Part shown: piece by piece, positions 32,061 to 45,700 of the stretch
Position numbering within the stretch: position 1 is the first letter of the stretch
Layout: every line of letters starts with the position of its first letter
From: Micropterix aruncella
Lineage: Eukaryota > Arthropoda > Insecta > Lepidoptera > Micropterigidae
Direction: 5' to 3'
DNA length: 64,000 nt
NCBI GenBank assembly: GCA_944548615.1
Contig: OX155951.1
Span: forward strand, 41,335,964-41,399,963
Program-made: the position numbers and the translations under genes
The notes under the pieces: model-generated
Database searches by the model: none
The model's input: only the letters and a program-made list of their open reading frames with translations
Told to the model about the DNA's origin: nothing

Positions 32061-33556
32061 CGCACCACGAACGTTGGTCGTCAGCGGTCTACGCTGACCA
32101 CACATTCGCGGTAAAAAGGTAACTCAAAGATCTCCAAAGGTGAGAATCGGAACAGATGCAATACATAATGTAACTGAATAAATAAAGTCGGACTAATTAC
32201 AATCCTTGTGGAGAAGTACCAATCTTTTCAAAATCAAAAGCGGAACCAAAAGCTCAATATTTACTATTCAATGTGTAATACCGACTTTAGAGAAACATTA
32301 AATTTTATAGGCCAGACAGCCGGCGTTTCCGATAGAGAGTTTTCGCAGAAAAGTTACTAAAGATATGAGGTAAGATGGACAACACATATATAGTGTTAGA
32401 TACTATACATTACACAGAAGTAGTATTTCTTCGTTTGTCTGTGTAATAATATCCACTATGCAGCGGCAATGGTCGATAAAACTGGATTAACCGATCTAAT
32501 TCTGATTTCTACCCTAAATATACAGCTAATTTGTCATTGTGCATGTGCCATATATTCCGGTTCTATGGTTATTAGTTTCCGACGGCCACTCAAGTGCAGT
32601 GCGCATTATTGTCGTCGGTCGCTGGACGAAGTTGCTCATACAATAAACGCGAGCTGGGACTCTATTAGCCCACCCGGTGTAATATAACTAACTGCTCCCA
32701 GAAGATCCACACCAACCGCACGGTTGTATGCATATAAACCGGCAGCCCGTTGCTGTTTACTTCTTCGGTATATTTCTATCGTTAGTGCTCATGGAACGAA
32801 AATTATATCCGATATTTGCAACTCCATTAAGAGTAGTCGAATGGACCAAGTCGGTTTTTGTATCTCTACACAAGAAAAGATCGCTCCACAAGAAATATCC
32901 ACCACATAACAGAAAACATAACATCAAAAACTAGTAGCAAGTACATTTCAAAATGCGAAATCTGGGCTCTGATCGTTTTGTATAGGGGCAGCTCTAATCA
33001 GTTCATCTATACGACGAATGAAACTAATTAGCGGAAGAATTTTTGAAAACGGATAATTCGTTTAAAAGTTGCAGTCCCTTAAGTAATTTAGCTTTAAATT
33101 GTAACTGAAGGACGCATAGCCTGATTTCAAAACATCTTTAGATAATCTTTTATTCATATTGATTCGGATAGCGTATAAAAAGTTGGCGACTGTACGGATG
33201 AAAATGTGATTTCTCAGTCTTTCGTTTGTATGGCAGCTCCCCGATCCATTCGTATACAGAACCCTTTGAAATCGGACAACACCTTCTTGATATATGTATA
33301 GATGAACCGGACAGAGGAAGACAGTTGGTGGAGGTGACGATTCCCCTGCCTTGTCTATCCGTTTCTTCATTGCCTGTTAACAGTTATTCATCTACAGGAC
33401 TTATTGTATAACCTTTTCTGAGACTATACTCAGGTATTACATATGTATTTTGTCTGTATTCATACTTGCCTTATCCATGCTTACCCAAAAAAACACCTCC
33501 AAACTTAAAACCACAGAAACGAACATACTTTCCATAGCGACGTCCGCTAACCACAG
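32061..33556. other. No gene supported
   Basis: A 102-codon minus frame at 33370-33062 has a tract (LRNHIFIRTVANFLYAIRIN) vaguely like a LINE C-terminus but too weak to call. Nothing else recognised. Confidence 0.35.
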
Positions 33557-33710
33557 TAACATCCGTAGCCGCGTTGAAAACTGGTTGCCGACAGATCACC
33601 CAAGTTAAGCAGCGTCGGGCGTGGTCATGCGTGGATAGGTGACCGCCTAAGTACTGCCACGTGATGTTATAAAAAATCCGGCCGCCTGTAAGATAATTGT
33701 CGTTGAACAT
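33557..33710 (+). mobile_element. 5S-rRNA-derived SINE, copy 2 (diverged)
   Basis: About 33557-33671 aligns with 5S rRNA: catccgtagccgcgttgaaa, gatcacccaagttaagcagc, gtcgggcgtggt and ggataggtgaccgccta, ending cacgtgatgttat. The following ccgcctgtaagataattgtc parallels the 3' extension of copy 1 (cacctagaagatggttcc). Several box positions have changed. Confidence 0.65.
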
Positions 33711-34706
33711 TAAGGTTGGCCGTTCGTTACCGTAAGTGGTAAAGAATTAAAATCATTCAGCGCGATCGCAAACAAAAGACTGGTCAAGGTATTATAGCGA
33801 TCACAATTAATGAGCAGCGGTGGCTGCAGCAATTTCGGTGGCTACCGCGTGAAAACGGGAGTAGATACAGTTACAACTTTCTGCAAATAGATCTAGTGGA
33901 ATGTCCACAAATGGTTTTTAAGACAAATAATTTATTAATTTGAATAATCCCTGCTAGATATGTAATTAGGGTTACGCTACGGTGCGACGCGGGTCGTATC
34001 TTCTCGATGGCGCGGTGGAGTTCTTGGAGCGTGTAGTGAGGCTCACGTCTGTCCATGCAAAAGTTCCACCCTCCCACCTTGTTAAAAAAGTTGAGTCGGT
34101 CTAATGTCCGCCGCGCGGCGATACATAACGGCTCCGCCCCAGAATTTTCGCGCCCCCCGCCCTTCCGCTCTGCAGCCAAATTGAACTGTTGCGGGGATTG
34201 TTTTAACGCCCTCTAGGAGCGGGGAGGGGGGAAGGGGGTCGTTACGACCGCAATGGTGGCGTCTTAAAAATGTAATCAGCGAAACTTGGAACGATGTGTT
34301 CGCGGCCATTATGCACAGAGGATATAGCCTCGACACGACGGCCCCGCGAATTCCTTGCCTACTTCGAATCATAATATTTGAGGCGACCAGAACCAAAGGG
34401 TCCCAAAAGCAAAAACCATTTTTGTGGATATGGGCCAAAATAGTTAAAGGGTGAAAATTCTTAAGTGAACATAGCAAAAAAAAAGTAGTATCGGCACATA
34501 GTTTTTTATTTTGATGATTTCTTGAAGATATCAATTTTGTGTGACTCTGGAATTGTAAATAATTATTTTATAAATGGTTTTTTGCATCAAACTCAAAATC
34601 ACCATATTGTCACCTGGGCCACTCTGATTCTGGTGGCCTCATTTTATAAGTTTGAAATCTACAAAAAAAAGTCATCTTCATCGACTACTTGTATAGGTTA
34701 AAAGAA
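33711..34706. other. No gene seen
   Basis: Includes a GC-rich patch at about 34060-34260. Open frames there show no known domain. Confidence 0.35.
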
Positions 34707-35790
<1,084 letters not shown>

Positions 35791-36221
35791 AATAAAAATA
35801 AAGCAACGTGAAATCTTAATTGTGGACCGTTTTCTTAAAATGGTACATCAGGTTTATTTTCAAAAATGAATTTCTAATGGTTTTATGCACTTTTCTGAGC
35901 CGGAGACATCAGTGACAAGAAATTTCCAGCAAACGATACAAAAAACTATTTTTTGATGAAGTTATTTTAGTATAACTTACTTTCCAAGTTAATGCTCATA
36001 AAAATAAGTAACCAAGCGTGTCCTTAAAAATGCAACCGCGCTAACCCAGTACCCAAAAGTTGACAGAACACGACAAACTTCAATGCACGCATGTTTTTTG
36101 TCCAAATATGAAAAACACTAACTGATGTCCAAAAGTCACTAGACACTCGACGCTTGTAAAACAAAAGAGCATCAGCGGAAAATTGCGGATTATTTTTTTT
36201 ATTTCAAAATACCTAAGATAC
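35791..36221. other. No gene seen
   Basis: AT-rich sequence without a recognisable feature. Confidence 0.4.
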
Positions 36222-36340
36222 GATCAAATATCTAAGATATAAAGTAGAAGACTATCGCGGTTGTTTGACCTTATAAATAGGATAGAAACGAATTTCACGT
36301 GGTAAATTCGTTTCTATCCTATTTATAAAGATATTTGATC
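36222..36340. repeat. Nested inverted repeats, 25-bp perfect hairpin inside 12-bp outer arms
   Basis: Inner arms 36271-36295 and 36304-36328 pair perfectly over 25 bp with the loop cacgtggt. Outer arms gatcaaatatct (36222-36233) and agatatttgatc (36329-36340) also pair exactly. No transposon family recognised; a fold-back element or a template-switch product are both possible. Confidence 0.9.
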
Positions 36341-37336
36341 ACTGGAGATGTTAAAATGATAACTCGATTTGGTCATTTTGCCAAAGAAATCCAGTAACTC
36401 GTAACTGCGTAATCTGATAGCCAGAATTATCCCTTTGCAGTCGATAAACCTTTCTCCTGAATAATCTCTTTGCAGTCGATAAACTCATTATATACCTAAA
36501 ATATACTTCCGCTAGGCACATCACGTATTAGCCAAGGCGTCGTCGCAGATTCGTCCGAGGCAGGCAATGCAAATTGGCTGAAAGAAAGAGAGAAAAATGA
36601 GGAACGCCATGAAAGTTTCTACTTGCAGAGGTAAATGAGTGGTGCTGATAGCGACGCCTGGAAAAGTTCATTATGCTAATATAGCTACTCAGTTTTGTTT
36701 GCTCTCTCTCTCCCTCTCTTCCGCTCTCTCTGTCCCTCGTTCGCCAAATCCACACTGCGAACGAACGAACGAACGAGCGAACCTAGTTTCCTTCCTGCTC
36801 GCGCTCCTTCGCGGTCAGCGCTCGGGAGGAAACTTGTTACAACCATCTGGGGATATTATAATCGTTAAATCTTTTTTAAATTACTCCATCCTCCGCGGGC
36901 ATTTCCTTCATCTTGTTAATAGGATCATTTGCTAATTTAAACCGGGCGTACTTTTAACAAGGTTGGAAAGAAGATCACACAGCGTGATCTTATAAGATAC
37001 GAGTACTTTTTACCTTTAGAAAATATATTCTGATACATTTGATATATTGCGGTGGCGATTTGACGTTTATGCAGCACCTAGCACTGGCAGGCGGCCAAAC
37101 TTCAGCGTTGACAGGAATGTTTTAATAAAATCGTACACAGACCAAAGAGTCCTAGATACATACCTGAGACAACACATTTCAAGATTTTTAAAATATATAA
37201 TATGATTCGTTACTAATTTGGTAATATGTACGACTTAGTTAGCGGTAGGGCGACTGTCAATAACGACTATTGCAGTGGTAGTGTGACTTTCATCTAAATT
37301 AAAATTTATATGAAATAGTCTAAAAAATATGAAAAT
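36341..37336. other. No gene seen
   Basis: Contains CT-rich runs (36700-36735), a (GAAC)n run at about 36758-36782 and a GC-rich island around 36780-36840. No protein or RNA gene recognised. Confidence 0.4.
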
Positions 37337-38065
37337 AGGTTGTGTCATCCCAAAACTTTCCTGTCAAGTAGCCAAGGACTTATGCAAGGATTTTGAGCGT
37401 CATGTCCCCATGGAAAAGAGTAATGTAACGTAACCTAATGAAACGTAACGTAACGTATTGTTTATAAAATTATAGCAACGAATGGCGGCAGCGGTGTGAA
37501 GCTTTTAGGTCAGTTTAATATTTAATACGGCGGTATGTAAATATTGTAATTTGAATATGAGATATTCCAAACAAAACTGTCCAACATGGCATTCGTATAC
37601 CAAATTTCAATTCTATAAGTCCAATATTTCGAGATTGAAATGTGACTAGGTACCCTGGTGGACTGTTTTCAACTACAACCCTTGCTATGACCAAATGGTG
37701 CCTGCATGCCAAATTTCAGCTCAATCGGATTAAGTGTTTGGGCGCTATCGTGGAGGAATACACACGGACGTACTCCCATCTGGAAATAGTCTTAATTGTC
37801 TCAGGGGGCTCAAAATGTATATTTCCATCTTCATCTCAAAAAAAGAATGCGCGTTCACAACACATTCCCTCTTCGTTGGTTGGTGGACACCAACTTTGTT
37901 GGTTGGTGATGGTAAATAAATAAAACGCGATAAGAAGCAGGAAACCCATTTCAGACTGAATTGAATCGTTTGCCGGTCTCTCGGACTACAGTTTCTGAGG
38001 TCCAGGTACGAATGGACGGACGGACAGACGAACAGACTCGTCACATATATAGGGGATTTGGATCT
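37337..38065 (+). repeat. Dispersed repeat R2, copy 3 (longest)
   Basis: Starts aggttgtgtcatccc, has caagtagccaaggac, gtccaatatttcgagattga, tgccaaatttcagctcaatc, aagaatgcgcgttcacaaca, and ends in the gacggacggacagacgaaca region. A local gtaacgtaacgt run lies at about 37423-37460. Non-coding and without clear termini. Such sequences often belong to Helitron- or RTE-derived families in moths, but I cannot assign it. Confidence 0.65.
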
Positions 38066-38490
38066 TAACACATGGGGATGGAGATCAGGAGAAACCTGTA
38101 GCTTTCACCAGTAAAACCTTGTCAGCGGCGGAGAAAAAAATTAGTGCGTCTGAGCGTGAAGCCTTGGCGGTGATACACGCAGTAGAACACTGGCGGTGTT
38201 ATTTGTATACGGGTAAGGAATTTGAGATTCTGACAGACCACAGTTCCTTACGCTTCTGGAGTCTCCAATGGGCAGGTTGGCGAGATGGGGCGAAAGTTCA
38301 AAAGTTCACAGCTTCAAAATCCTTCATCGGAAGGGAAGCGAGCAAGTTGTACCAGACGCCTTGTCGCGAGCCCCGCTCATAGCCGCAGTGTCGATAGCTG
38401 AAACGAGAGACAAATGGTTCAAGCAACGTTTCAAGGGGTTCCAGAATAATCCACAGGCATTCCCAAAAAAAAACAAGATTTGTTTTCTGT
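38066..38490 (+). pseudogene. Ty3/Gypsy RNase H fragment, frameshifted
   Basis: The plus frame from about 38074 reads EKPVAFTSKTLSAAEKK, then EREALAVIHAVEHWRCYLY and FEILTDHSSLRFW, the RNase H of Ty3/Gypsy pol. Near 38265 the frame shifts; the next frame reads MGRLARWGE...HRKGSEQVVPDALSRAP, the normal continuation. No RT or integrase is adjacent, so this is a short broken remnant. Confidence 0.85.
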
Positions 38491-39112
38491 AAGCAGAAAG
38501 GAGGGCGTCATGCCTTCCTCTGCTGGGTACATTTGCTCATTCGCGTCTTAATTCTAAGCTTTATATTTTAAAATAATCCAAATATTTTGGATATTAATTC
38601 AAAGATTTTTAATTAAGAATAGGTACTCCAATAGAATTCATATTATATAATTAATATAATATCCAATGAGTATTTTGTGAATTCTTTCGATGTCTTTTTT
38701 TATGTGTCGTATTGACGACACCGATAAAGTTTGAAATATCAGACCAATAACGACGGGGATACAATACTTAAAGAAGAAGATATGTTAGCATTTCATAAAC
38801 GATAGAAACGAAAGAGAGACAACTGATTGGATAGATGCGACAAAGACAGACGACACTATCGGACGAGACGCCACAATCCATTACGATCTGTCTATGAAAC
38901 GATCAATCAATGGGATAACACCGGCGGAGTGAAGTGAGAAACGCAATATTCTTTAAAAAAACAGAATTCTTATTGTTTATTGAATGTTGAAGTGTGGGTA
39001 GGGGAACGGCAAAACTTCAAACAATCCAGGGTCTGACCACTCGTCATTTTACACATACCATAATACCAGATATATAAAAAAGCATTTCTTCCTTTAAGTC
39101 GACGAGTTAACA
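38491..39112. other. No gene seen
   Basis: AT-rich; nothing recognised. Confidence 0.4.
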
Positions 39113-39720
39113 TCATTCACGTCTATTAATCATGATGCAGGACTATTTGAGTGCTATTTTTTTGGACCACACTTTTAAATTTCTCTCTGATTGTAGGGAT
39201 TTCCAGATCGTAGTAGGAAGTCTCGTTCGCGATGAACCAGGGAGTATGCACTATTATATTTAGTATTTTACTTGCCACGGTGCAATGTTTAAGTGTGAAA
39301 GATTCCATAGAACCAGTTTCTCTTGATAATAGACTTGTACAGAAGTAGTTTTCCAGTGATTGGGACTTCCTCCCGATGAGCTAGTACATTTTGCGAAGTT
39401 GTTGGCTTAACTGCTTGCGTTTTGTAAGTATGTGCTTTCTCCGTATTTTTTGTCGGTCCAATTGAAGACCCAGGTATTTTGTTTTAACGGCTGAAGGGAT
39501 TTATCTTTTATTCCGCAATAGGTGGGCATGTTTTGCTCTTGTTGGTGAATGTCGCGCGGATGGATTTGGCTTCGTTAGCCTTAATTTTCCACCTTTCCAT
39601 CCAATTGTCAATGCCCTGTAGACTCTTTTGAAGAATAGCAGATGCCTCTGTAATGCCATTTTCATGCACAGCAATAGTAGCGAGTACAACAATATTGACA
39701 GAGAACGTGTTGATGGTTAC
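39113..39720 (-). pseudogene. Jockey-clade LINE RT remnant
   Basis: Minus-strand frames with shifts and stops show HENGITEASAILQKSLQGID, then NWMERWKIKANEAKS, a YLGLQLDRQ segment, LIGRKS, HTPWFIANETSYYDLEIPT and IREKF. This order is the RT region after the catalytic Asp motif through the APWY-like C-terminal segment of Jockey-type LINEs. Decayed. Confidence 0.75.
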
Positions 39721-39816
39721 ACTCTCAAATTAGGGAAGCTCATCATGTAGAAAAAAAAGGAGAATACCTCAAAATTTGGCAGTCAGTATGTGTCACTAGA
39801 ATTACTGAATGTCCTT

Positions 39817-40061
39817 TAACCGGTCGGGCGTCAACAATGCCTATAGGCATTTTGGGTTGTTTGACGGATCTACTCGTAGCCATTTCGGCCGGCCCCCATA
39901 CATATTAAATAAATATATAATATACATAACTAACAAGATAAATGATTAGGTAACAAGAGCGAATTCATAAAAAAACGTTATTGTTACTATTTATTTACAA
40001 AATCGACCAAAAAGTTGCGGCGCAGTTTTTTGCGCGCGAAGGCTTGCATCCAAGCGGTTAA
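39817..40061. mobile_element. piggyBac-like MITE, TTAA-flanked, copy 1
   Basis: Bounded by TTAA at 39817-39820 and 40058-40061. Ends TTAACCGGTCGGGCG and, on the complement, TTAACCGCTTGG. A 16-bp palindrome, aatgcctataggcatt, lies at 39837-39852. The body, with aaatcgaccaaaaagttgcg, matches 49975-50290. No transposase. Confidence 0.7.
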
Positions 40062-40068
40062 TGTGACA

Positions 40069-40740
40069 ACTAGGGTTGTCGACTACAGCGGGCGAGCCCG
40101 TCACCTCAGGAAGTTTTAACGATTAGTCGTTCTATCTCCCTGGAGTGAGCGCAGAAGACTTGGGCAAAACAGTCCACCATCTAGCTCCGCCACAAACCCG
40201 TAAGAGGCCAACGCCTTAACCGCGAGATAGCCAGGAGTGTTACCCGGTGGGCTTACACTCACGCCCTTACTTCCAAGTGTGACCAGATTACTCCAGTCTC
40301 TCGATTGGTTACGAGTTCGAGGTCGCTTGCGCGGTCCTCTCCCTTACGAAGCGGTGAAACGGTGTTTACCGAATCTATAGCAGACCACAGCGTCCTTTGC
40401 CCGGCTGTTCACCCAGGATCGGGTAGCCGATGGTCATTTCAAGAGCAGTCGCCGTAAGGTCCGCAACCACCCCCTCTCTATAGGCAACAGTACTGCTTCC
40501 AGACTCCCCCGACTGTTAGTCGGAGTGCACATTCGATTGGCTTACGCCGCACGGTGCGCAGACCGTCCAGGAGCGCCAGAAGGTTGATTCCCAGGGGAAA
40601 CTGACCATAAGGCCAGAGTCCTACCTAGGCTCGCACTTCATGCGTGGAGGCCGTCGGATAGGTGTTGACCCGTGAGTGTAACCAACCTTGAACAGAATGG
40701 GTCTTCGTGGCCAATTCAGCAAGGGCCCATTAACTACCAG
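40069..40740 (+). mobile_element. GC-rich structured retroposon, copy C (full length)
   Basis: Runs from actagggttgtcgactac to gggcccattaactaccag. A 13-bp direct repeat with two differences flanks it: ggttaatgtgaca (40056-40068) and ggttaatacgaca (40741-40753). Hairpins GCGGG-CGAG-CCCGT (40088-40101) and CCGACT-gtt-AGTCGG (40509-40523) are present. The target lies at the outer edge of the TTAA MITE, so the retroposon inserted after it. No coding capacity recognised. Confidence 0.75.
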
Positions 40741-42527
40741 GGTTAATACGACAGATTGAAATCGTCGCTGCAGACGTATCAACTGAAACACTCTTTTGCT
40801 ATAGAATCATTAATCTATTTAAACCTCTTGGACAGGCAGCGCTCTTTGTTAGTATATTTTATAACGAAAAGAACTCGTACGTTTAGACGGCATTAAAACA
40901 TTAAAGATAATATACAATCGTGAACCTACCGATTTAGTCGAAACCAAGTGAAGACAACACATTCAATTTATTACCAGTATCTAATAAATAGGGCGGCGTA
41001 GGCTTTGGGCGCCGCCCTTGCACCGCCATAACTTTTCGCGAACAGCCGTAAATATACGTAGTTCTGCTAGTTACGGCAGCTTCCCGGAAACATGGAAATG
41101 AAATTAGTTTTTTGAAATTGGGCGACGGGCCCTAATTAAAAACGTCGCCATAGTTACGCTATTCTCTCATGCTATGACGCTGTAATTGGGATTGCGATTC
41201 ACGTATTACGTCGGGCAATTTATATGTGATTCCTGGACATGGAAAATAATTATTGGCACTCTATATCATTAACGATATAACATGTCTCCGTAAGCTTATA
41301 TACACAATAGACCGGACGGCCAGCTGGTTTAGAAAATGTTCAATTTCATGTGCCACCGCGACTTACGAGGAGCTCTCATACATTTGTCTATTGCAGCTTG
41401 CAATAGCAATATTTAATGTTTTTTTAATAAAATAAAAATAAATAAATCATATAAACCTTTCAATGTGAAGTGTTTTTGATACCACATGTAAAGGATTAGA
41501 CATATTTAATAATTCTATGAAGTCAATTAAAAAATCGGTCAAATCTAGTTTCCCATTTTTTTTATTAAAAGTTGCTTACCTTGTCGTACTGATTAACCCA
41601 CTGCAAGAAATGCCCTGGCTGTAATTACATACTATATTAGCCTCAAATTTTAAGTCATATTTATTTGTTTTAAATATAGTCAAGTAAATGTTTTATATAG
41701 ATTTTCCTAATACTCTATGATATGATATATTTACTAGCAGTAAGTTTACTGTAAAAATAAATTTAAAAAAAAAAATAAATATATAAATATATAAATCAAA
41801 TCGATGTTTTCCTGCAACAAAAACTTATTCATTTTTTGAGTGGTTTTAGAATGCTTTTTAAATATAGCAATGTATCAAATATAGCAAATATCATGGCCTA
41901 TTTAAAATTAGCCTATTTCAAAACCAGCGCTCACGTAGCAGTATGATTTGCAATACAACTTTATTTCTGATTAGTAGATTCCCGATCAATTCGTTGTGCC
42001 CTTGCATAATAGTAACCTTTAAAAAATTAAATACAATCTGAAGGTCGCGGCAATACTTCACCATGTATATACCACGTCAAAGCGTATTTTGTTTTTCATT
42101 AACCTAAATTACACCTCAAACACGCAATCCCAATCACCGACCCTCATCCCTTTTTCCCCGATTCACGCTGCGTCGATAATCCTTCCAGGCTCGGTACGGG
42201 AAAATAGAAACAATCACAGTCACATGTATAGTATATATATATACTCGTGACCGGGATTTCCTGATACATTATTCAGCACAAATCTGATTACTCTTCTGAT
42301 TTCGGCCAGTGACACCCCAAACACGTGGACCCCGCGTTGGAAATACATGTCATTTTATATTGGTAATATCGTGAAACATCGCTTTTCCGTCTTGGCAGCG
42401 CTAAAGGTCGCTAGATAGATAGATATACATATACTAGCCAGAACCCTCAAATTACCTCTACTAGGTAAAGTTATAAACCGTTAATTAAATGTGATATTAG
42501 ATTTCTCAACTCGATAGTACGATTTGG
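40741..42527. other. No gene seen; mixed-composition islands
   Basis: A unique-looking stretch at about 40985-41240 (many CpGs, ctaattaaaaacg at about 41133) could be regulatory. The rest is AT-rich. Confidence 0.35.
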
Positions 42528-42760
42528 CAATCCTTGGCGAAATGCAAGTGACGCTAGTAGCATTGTCCGGTTAAACTAATAACAATTTATTTAGCCATCT
42601 ATATCACTGATAATGAATGTTTTTTTTGTAAATGACTAAAGACTGATTGATATATGACTCCAATATTTTAAGCAATGATAATAATAACATTCAATTATTA
42701 GTGCATTATTATAGCATTTTTATATAGGCTGATTATACATTTTTTCTTATATAGGCTGAA
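42528..42760. mobile_element. TA-MITE, copy 2 (partial)
   Basis: Matches the left third of the MITE at 8761: aaatgcaagtgacgct, cattgtccgg, actaataacaatttatttag and tatataggctgat. The right end is missing. Confidence 0.7.
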
Positions 42761-45700
42761 CTTTTATTTATTTATTTATTTGAGAATTAAATTCTATAAA
42801 ACATTGATTTTGGCTTATAAAAATAACAGGAACCGAATTTCAAAACTTTAACCTCGTGCTTATTCGATTCTGTTACCTAACCGGTACTAACCCGTTCTGG
42901 AGTGGTCAGGGCTCTAATAATTCAATAAGTCATTTAAAAGTTTTAGTAATATGCTCATAAAAATAAATTGTCTCAAAACATGGTCCCCAAAAAAAACGCA
43001 ATTCCATTATAAAAATAATAAATAATAATACGGATAGATAGAATGACATTTATCTGTACATGTATTGCTATCTCTACATGTATTGCTATCTGTATCTGTA
43101 CAATAGTATTGCCTTGTAGACCTAAAATATAGGGGTAATAATTTTAGCATGACGGAGATAACACTATAAGTAGATCGATCGTGTTGTAGTGATACTAACA
43201 TGCTTAAGCGGTTAAATCTCATTACAGTTAAAGGTGGCTCGTTACACGCCATTTGCGTTGTTCGACCTGAATGCCCCCGCAAATCAAAGCCGATCGATTT
43301 GCATATCGCTTTTATATAGTATACCCTCAGGGATATTCGATTGACGCCTGAGGTCATCTCCGTAATGGAATGATTCGTGAACTTTAAATGATTGCGATGT
43401 TCTTCGGAATTGGCATATAATTAATTGGCCAATTATAATTGGACTACTAAGTAATATTTAAACTTGCAGTATTCATAGAAATATGCCAAAAAATAGTCAA
43501 GCAGTCATAAAAGTTGCAGGAGTTGCGATCGACGACTCTTCGTCACCCACCTTACTAGGCACGCCTTGCTCCAACAGACTTCTTTCGAAATTTGGATAAC
43601 TTTTTAGAGGGGAAAAAGATCAACCGAATCAAGAATCAACAAAAAAAACATCTTGCAAGTTCTCTATAATTCCTGTCTATAAGTGTTTGAAAGCAGAGGC
43701 ATAAAACAAACTTCCTTTAAAACGGCAAAAGCGTAGGTCTAAAATTCTCTTTATAGGTAACGTCATAGATATATGTTGCAACACTTCAGAAAAGAATAAA
43801 ACAAATCAAGTGCTTTATTCAGACATTTTATTAAGAATAAAACACATCAAATCAGTGCTTCAACAGAAAGCAGTTTGTAAACGATATTCACAATGAAACT
43901 ACTCTCAAATAAACAGCGACATCATTGCAAAATCATGTTCTCCCGTATTATTTCGCACGCAAAAAGTACGTCGTGACATACATATATATTTTTTATTTTG
44001 ATCTACGATTCATATTTCCCAACCCGACGATATGATGAACCGTGCGGCATTCTTCAGTGGCTCGCTTCTGATCGCGGCGGCGCGGCTGCGGTTTGAGCAG
44101 TTTCCGTTCATAAAATATTTCTGCCGCCTAAACCTTTATTTGTAGAGTTTACTGCCGTCCGAAATGGCCGCATGAATAAAAAATCGGATGCGTATATATC
44201 GCGGGGGCGGGCGGCTTCGGGCCACGGTCGCCTCTTGTGTACCCTCACGTGCCGGCAAATCCTTTTGCGCGCTACGCGCTTTCCTCTTTGTCCTCTCGGA
44301 AAACTTACATAACAATACATGCGTTATATCGTGTGATTATAGTTTGTTTGGTTTGCTTACACGGATTTTTTTCTCAGGGTTGAACAATCTTAGCTTATGT
44401 TTTGACGAATCGTCAGCTTTTTTAGTATAAAGTATAGTGCGAGAAAATACGCTGAAGAATCTTACAACTTTTCAAGGCCCAATTTGAATTTAATGGTCAT
44501 TGTGCACCAATTTTAGATAGTCAAGCAATTTCCTCGATGTTTTTGACAAGCAATTTGATCCCGTTCGCACTTCCGAAACTCCCTTGCAATATTATTATCC
44601 ATATGTCCACGTACGGCGTAGGGATGTGGTCTGGTACCGCAGATTGCTAACGAGCCTTCGTTCTTCAACGAGCTGTCCGATTCGTTGCCCGTATTCTACC
44701 TGGATCGTCCGCGGACACCCGTTTCGCTCATTGGGAATTCTGCCACTTCCTTCTACTCGTATCTGTATAAAACAGTCACAGAACCGTCACTCATTTACAA
44801 GATATAAAAGAGGTTAATTCCTGTAATATCTTTCAAAGTAGATTTAAAAATATTCCTTAAGTAGGTGGTATTACTCCATTGATGAATTCCTCGGTGAAAG
44901 TTTCTATTAAAATTAATTGCAACAAGACAGCTTTCATGATTGTATTAATTAAAGGTATACTGAATGATTAATGTTGTGTCTTATATATTACGACGTGTAA
45001 TAAAAAAAAACTGTAATAGAGAGTACTGCCGACGTTTTTTACCATTCACAAAAGCCTTTACTTTTAGCCTTTAGTGATTCCTATAGTAATAATACAGTTT
45101 GTCTGAAAACTGACCAGCGAATGAATTACTATTTGTCTTTACAAGTGCTGGAGCTAAGTATTTAGATGTTCGTAATCCTCGATAAAAACACGACATCATC
45201 AGCAAATATCTCGTATCCAAATATGGGGTTCTTGGCTGCTTGTAGAGGATACTAAACGCCTATTGCCATACGATCCTTCGCCCTCGTGTTTTCTTGCCCG
45301 CGGCGTTGTATTTCACCACCCAATTATCGCATTTGAATAATAGCTTGGTTAGTTATCTGATGTAACGACTTAACATCCGCTATAATGTATCGTATGTACG
45401 TAAATTTATCGAAATAACATACATTAATCTATATAAATAAGTATGTTATAATAAAAAAGTGTCATTTTGTCGATAGTGATAAATTTATAATTTTAGTCAT
45501 TTTTAGTAGGTACAATCTAAAATTGGTTTCTCTTTGTTTACGAAATTGTGTGATCCTTGCACTGTTAATAAAACATTACTAATCTAGGAATGAATAATGA
45601 AATTTTAATTATTTAAAAATAACATAATTTAGTGAAATCCATTATACTTTTTTTTATTTTTATATAAGATACTTTATTCATATTTCTTTTGTGAATTTGG

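Noticed and set aside
40315..40330. B-box-like gttcgaggtc in retroposon copies B and C
   Set aside because: Does not complete the B-box consensus, no A box lies at a proper distance, and copy G has lost it.
44950..44975. ggtatactgaatg resembling part of the iab-4 microRNA
   Set aside because: Only about 12 bases match and the surrounding sequence does not fold into a precursor hairpin.
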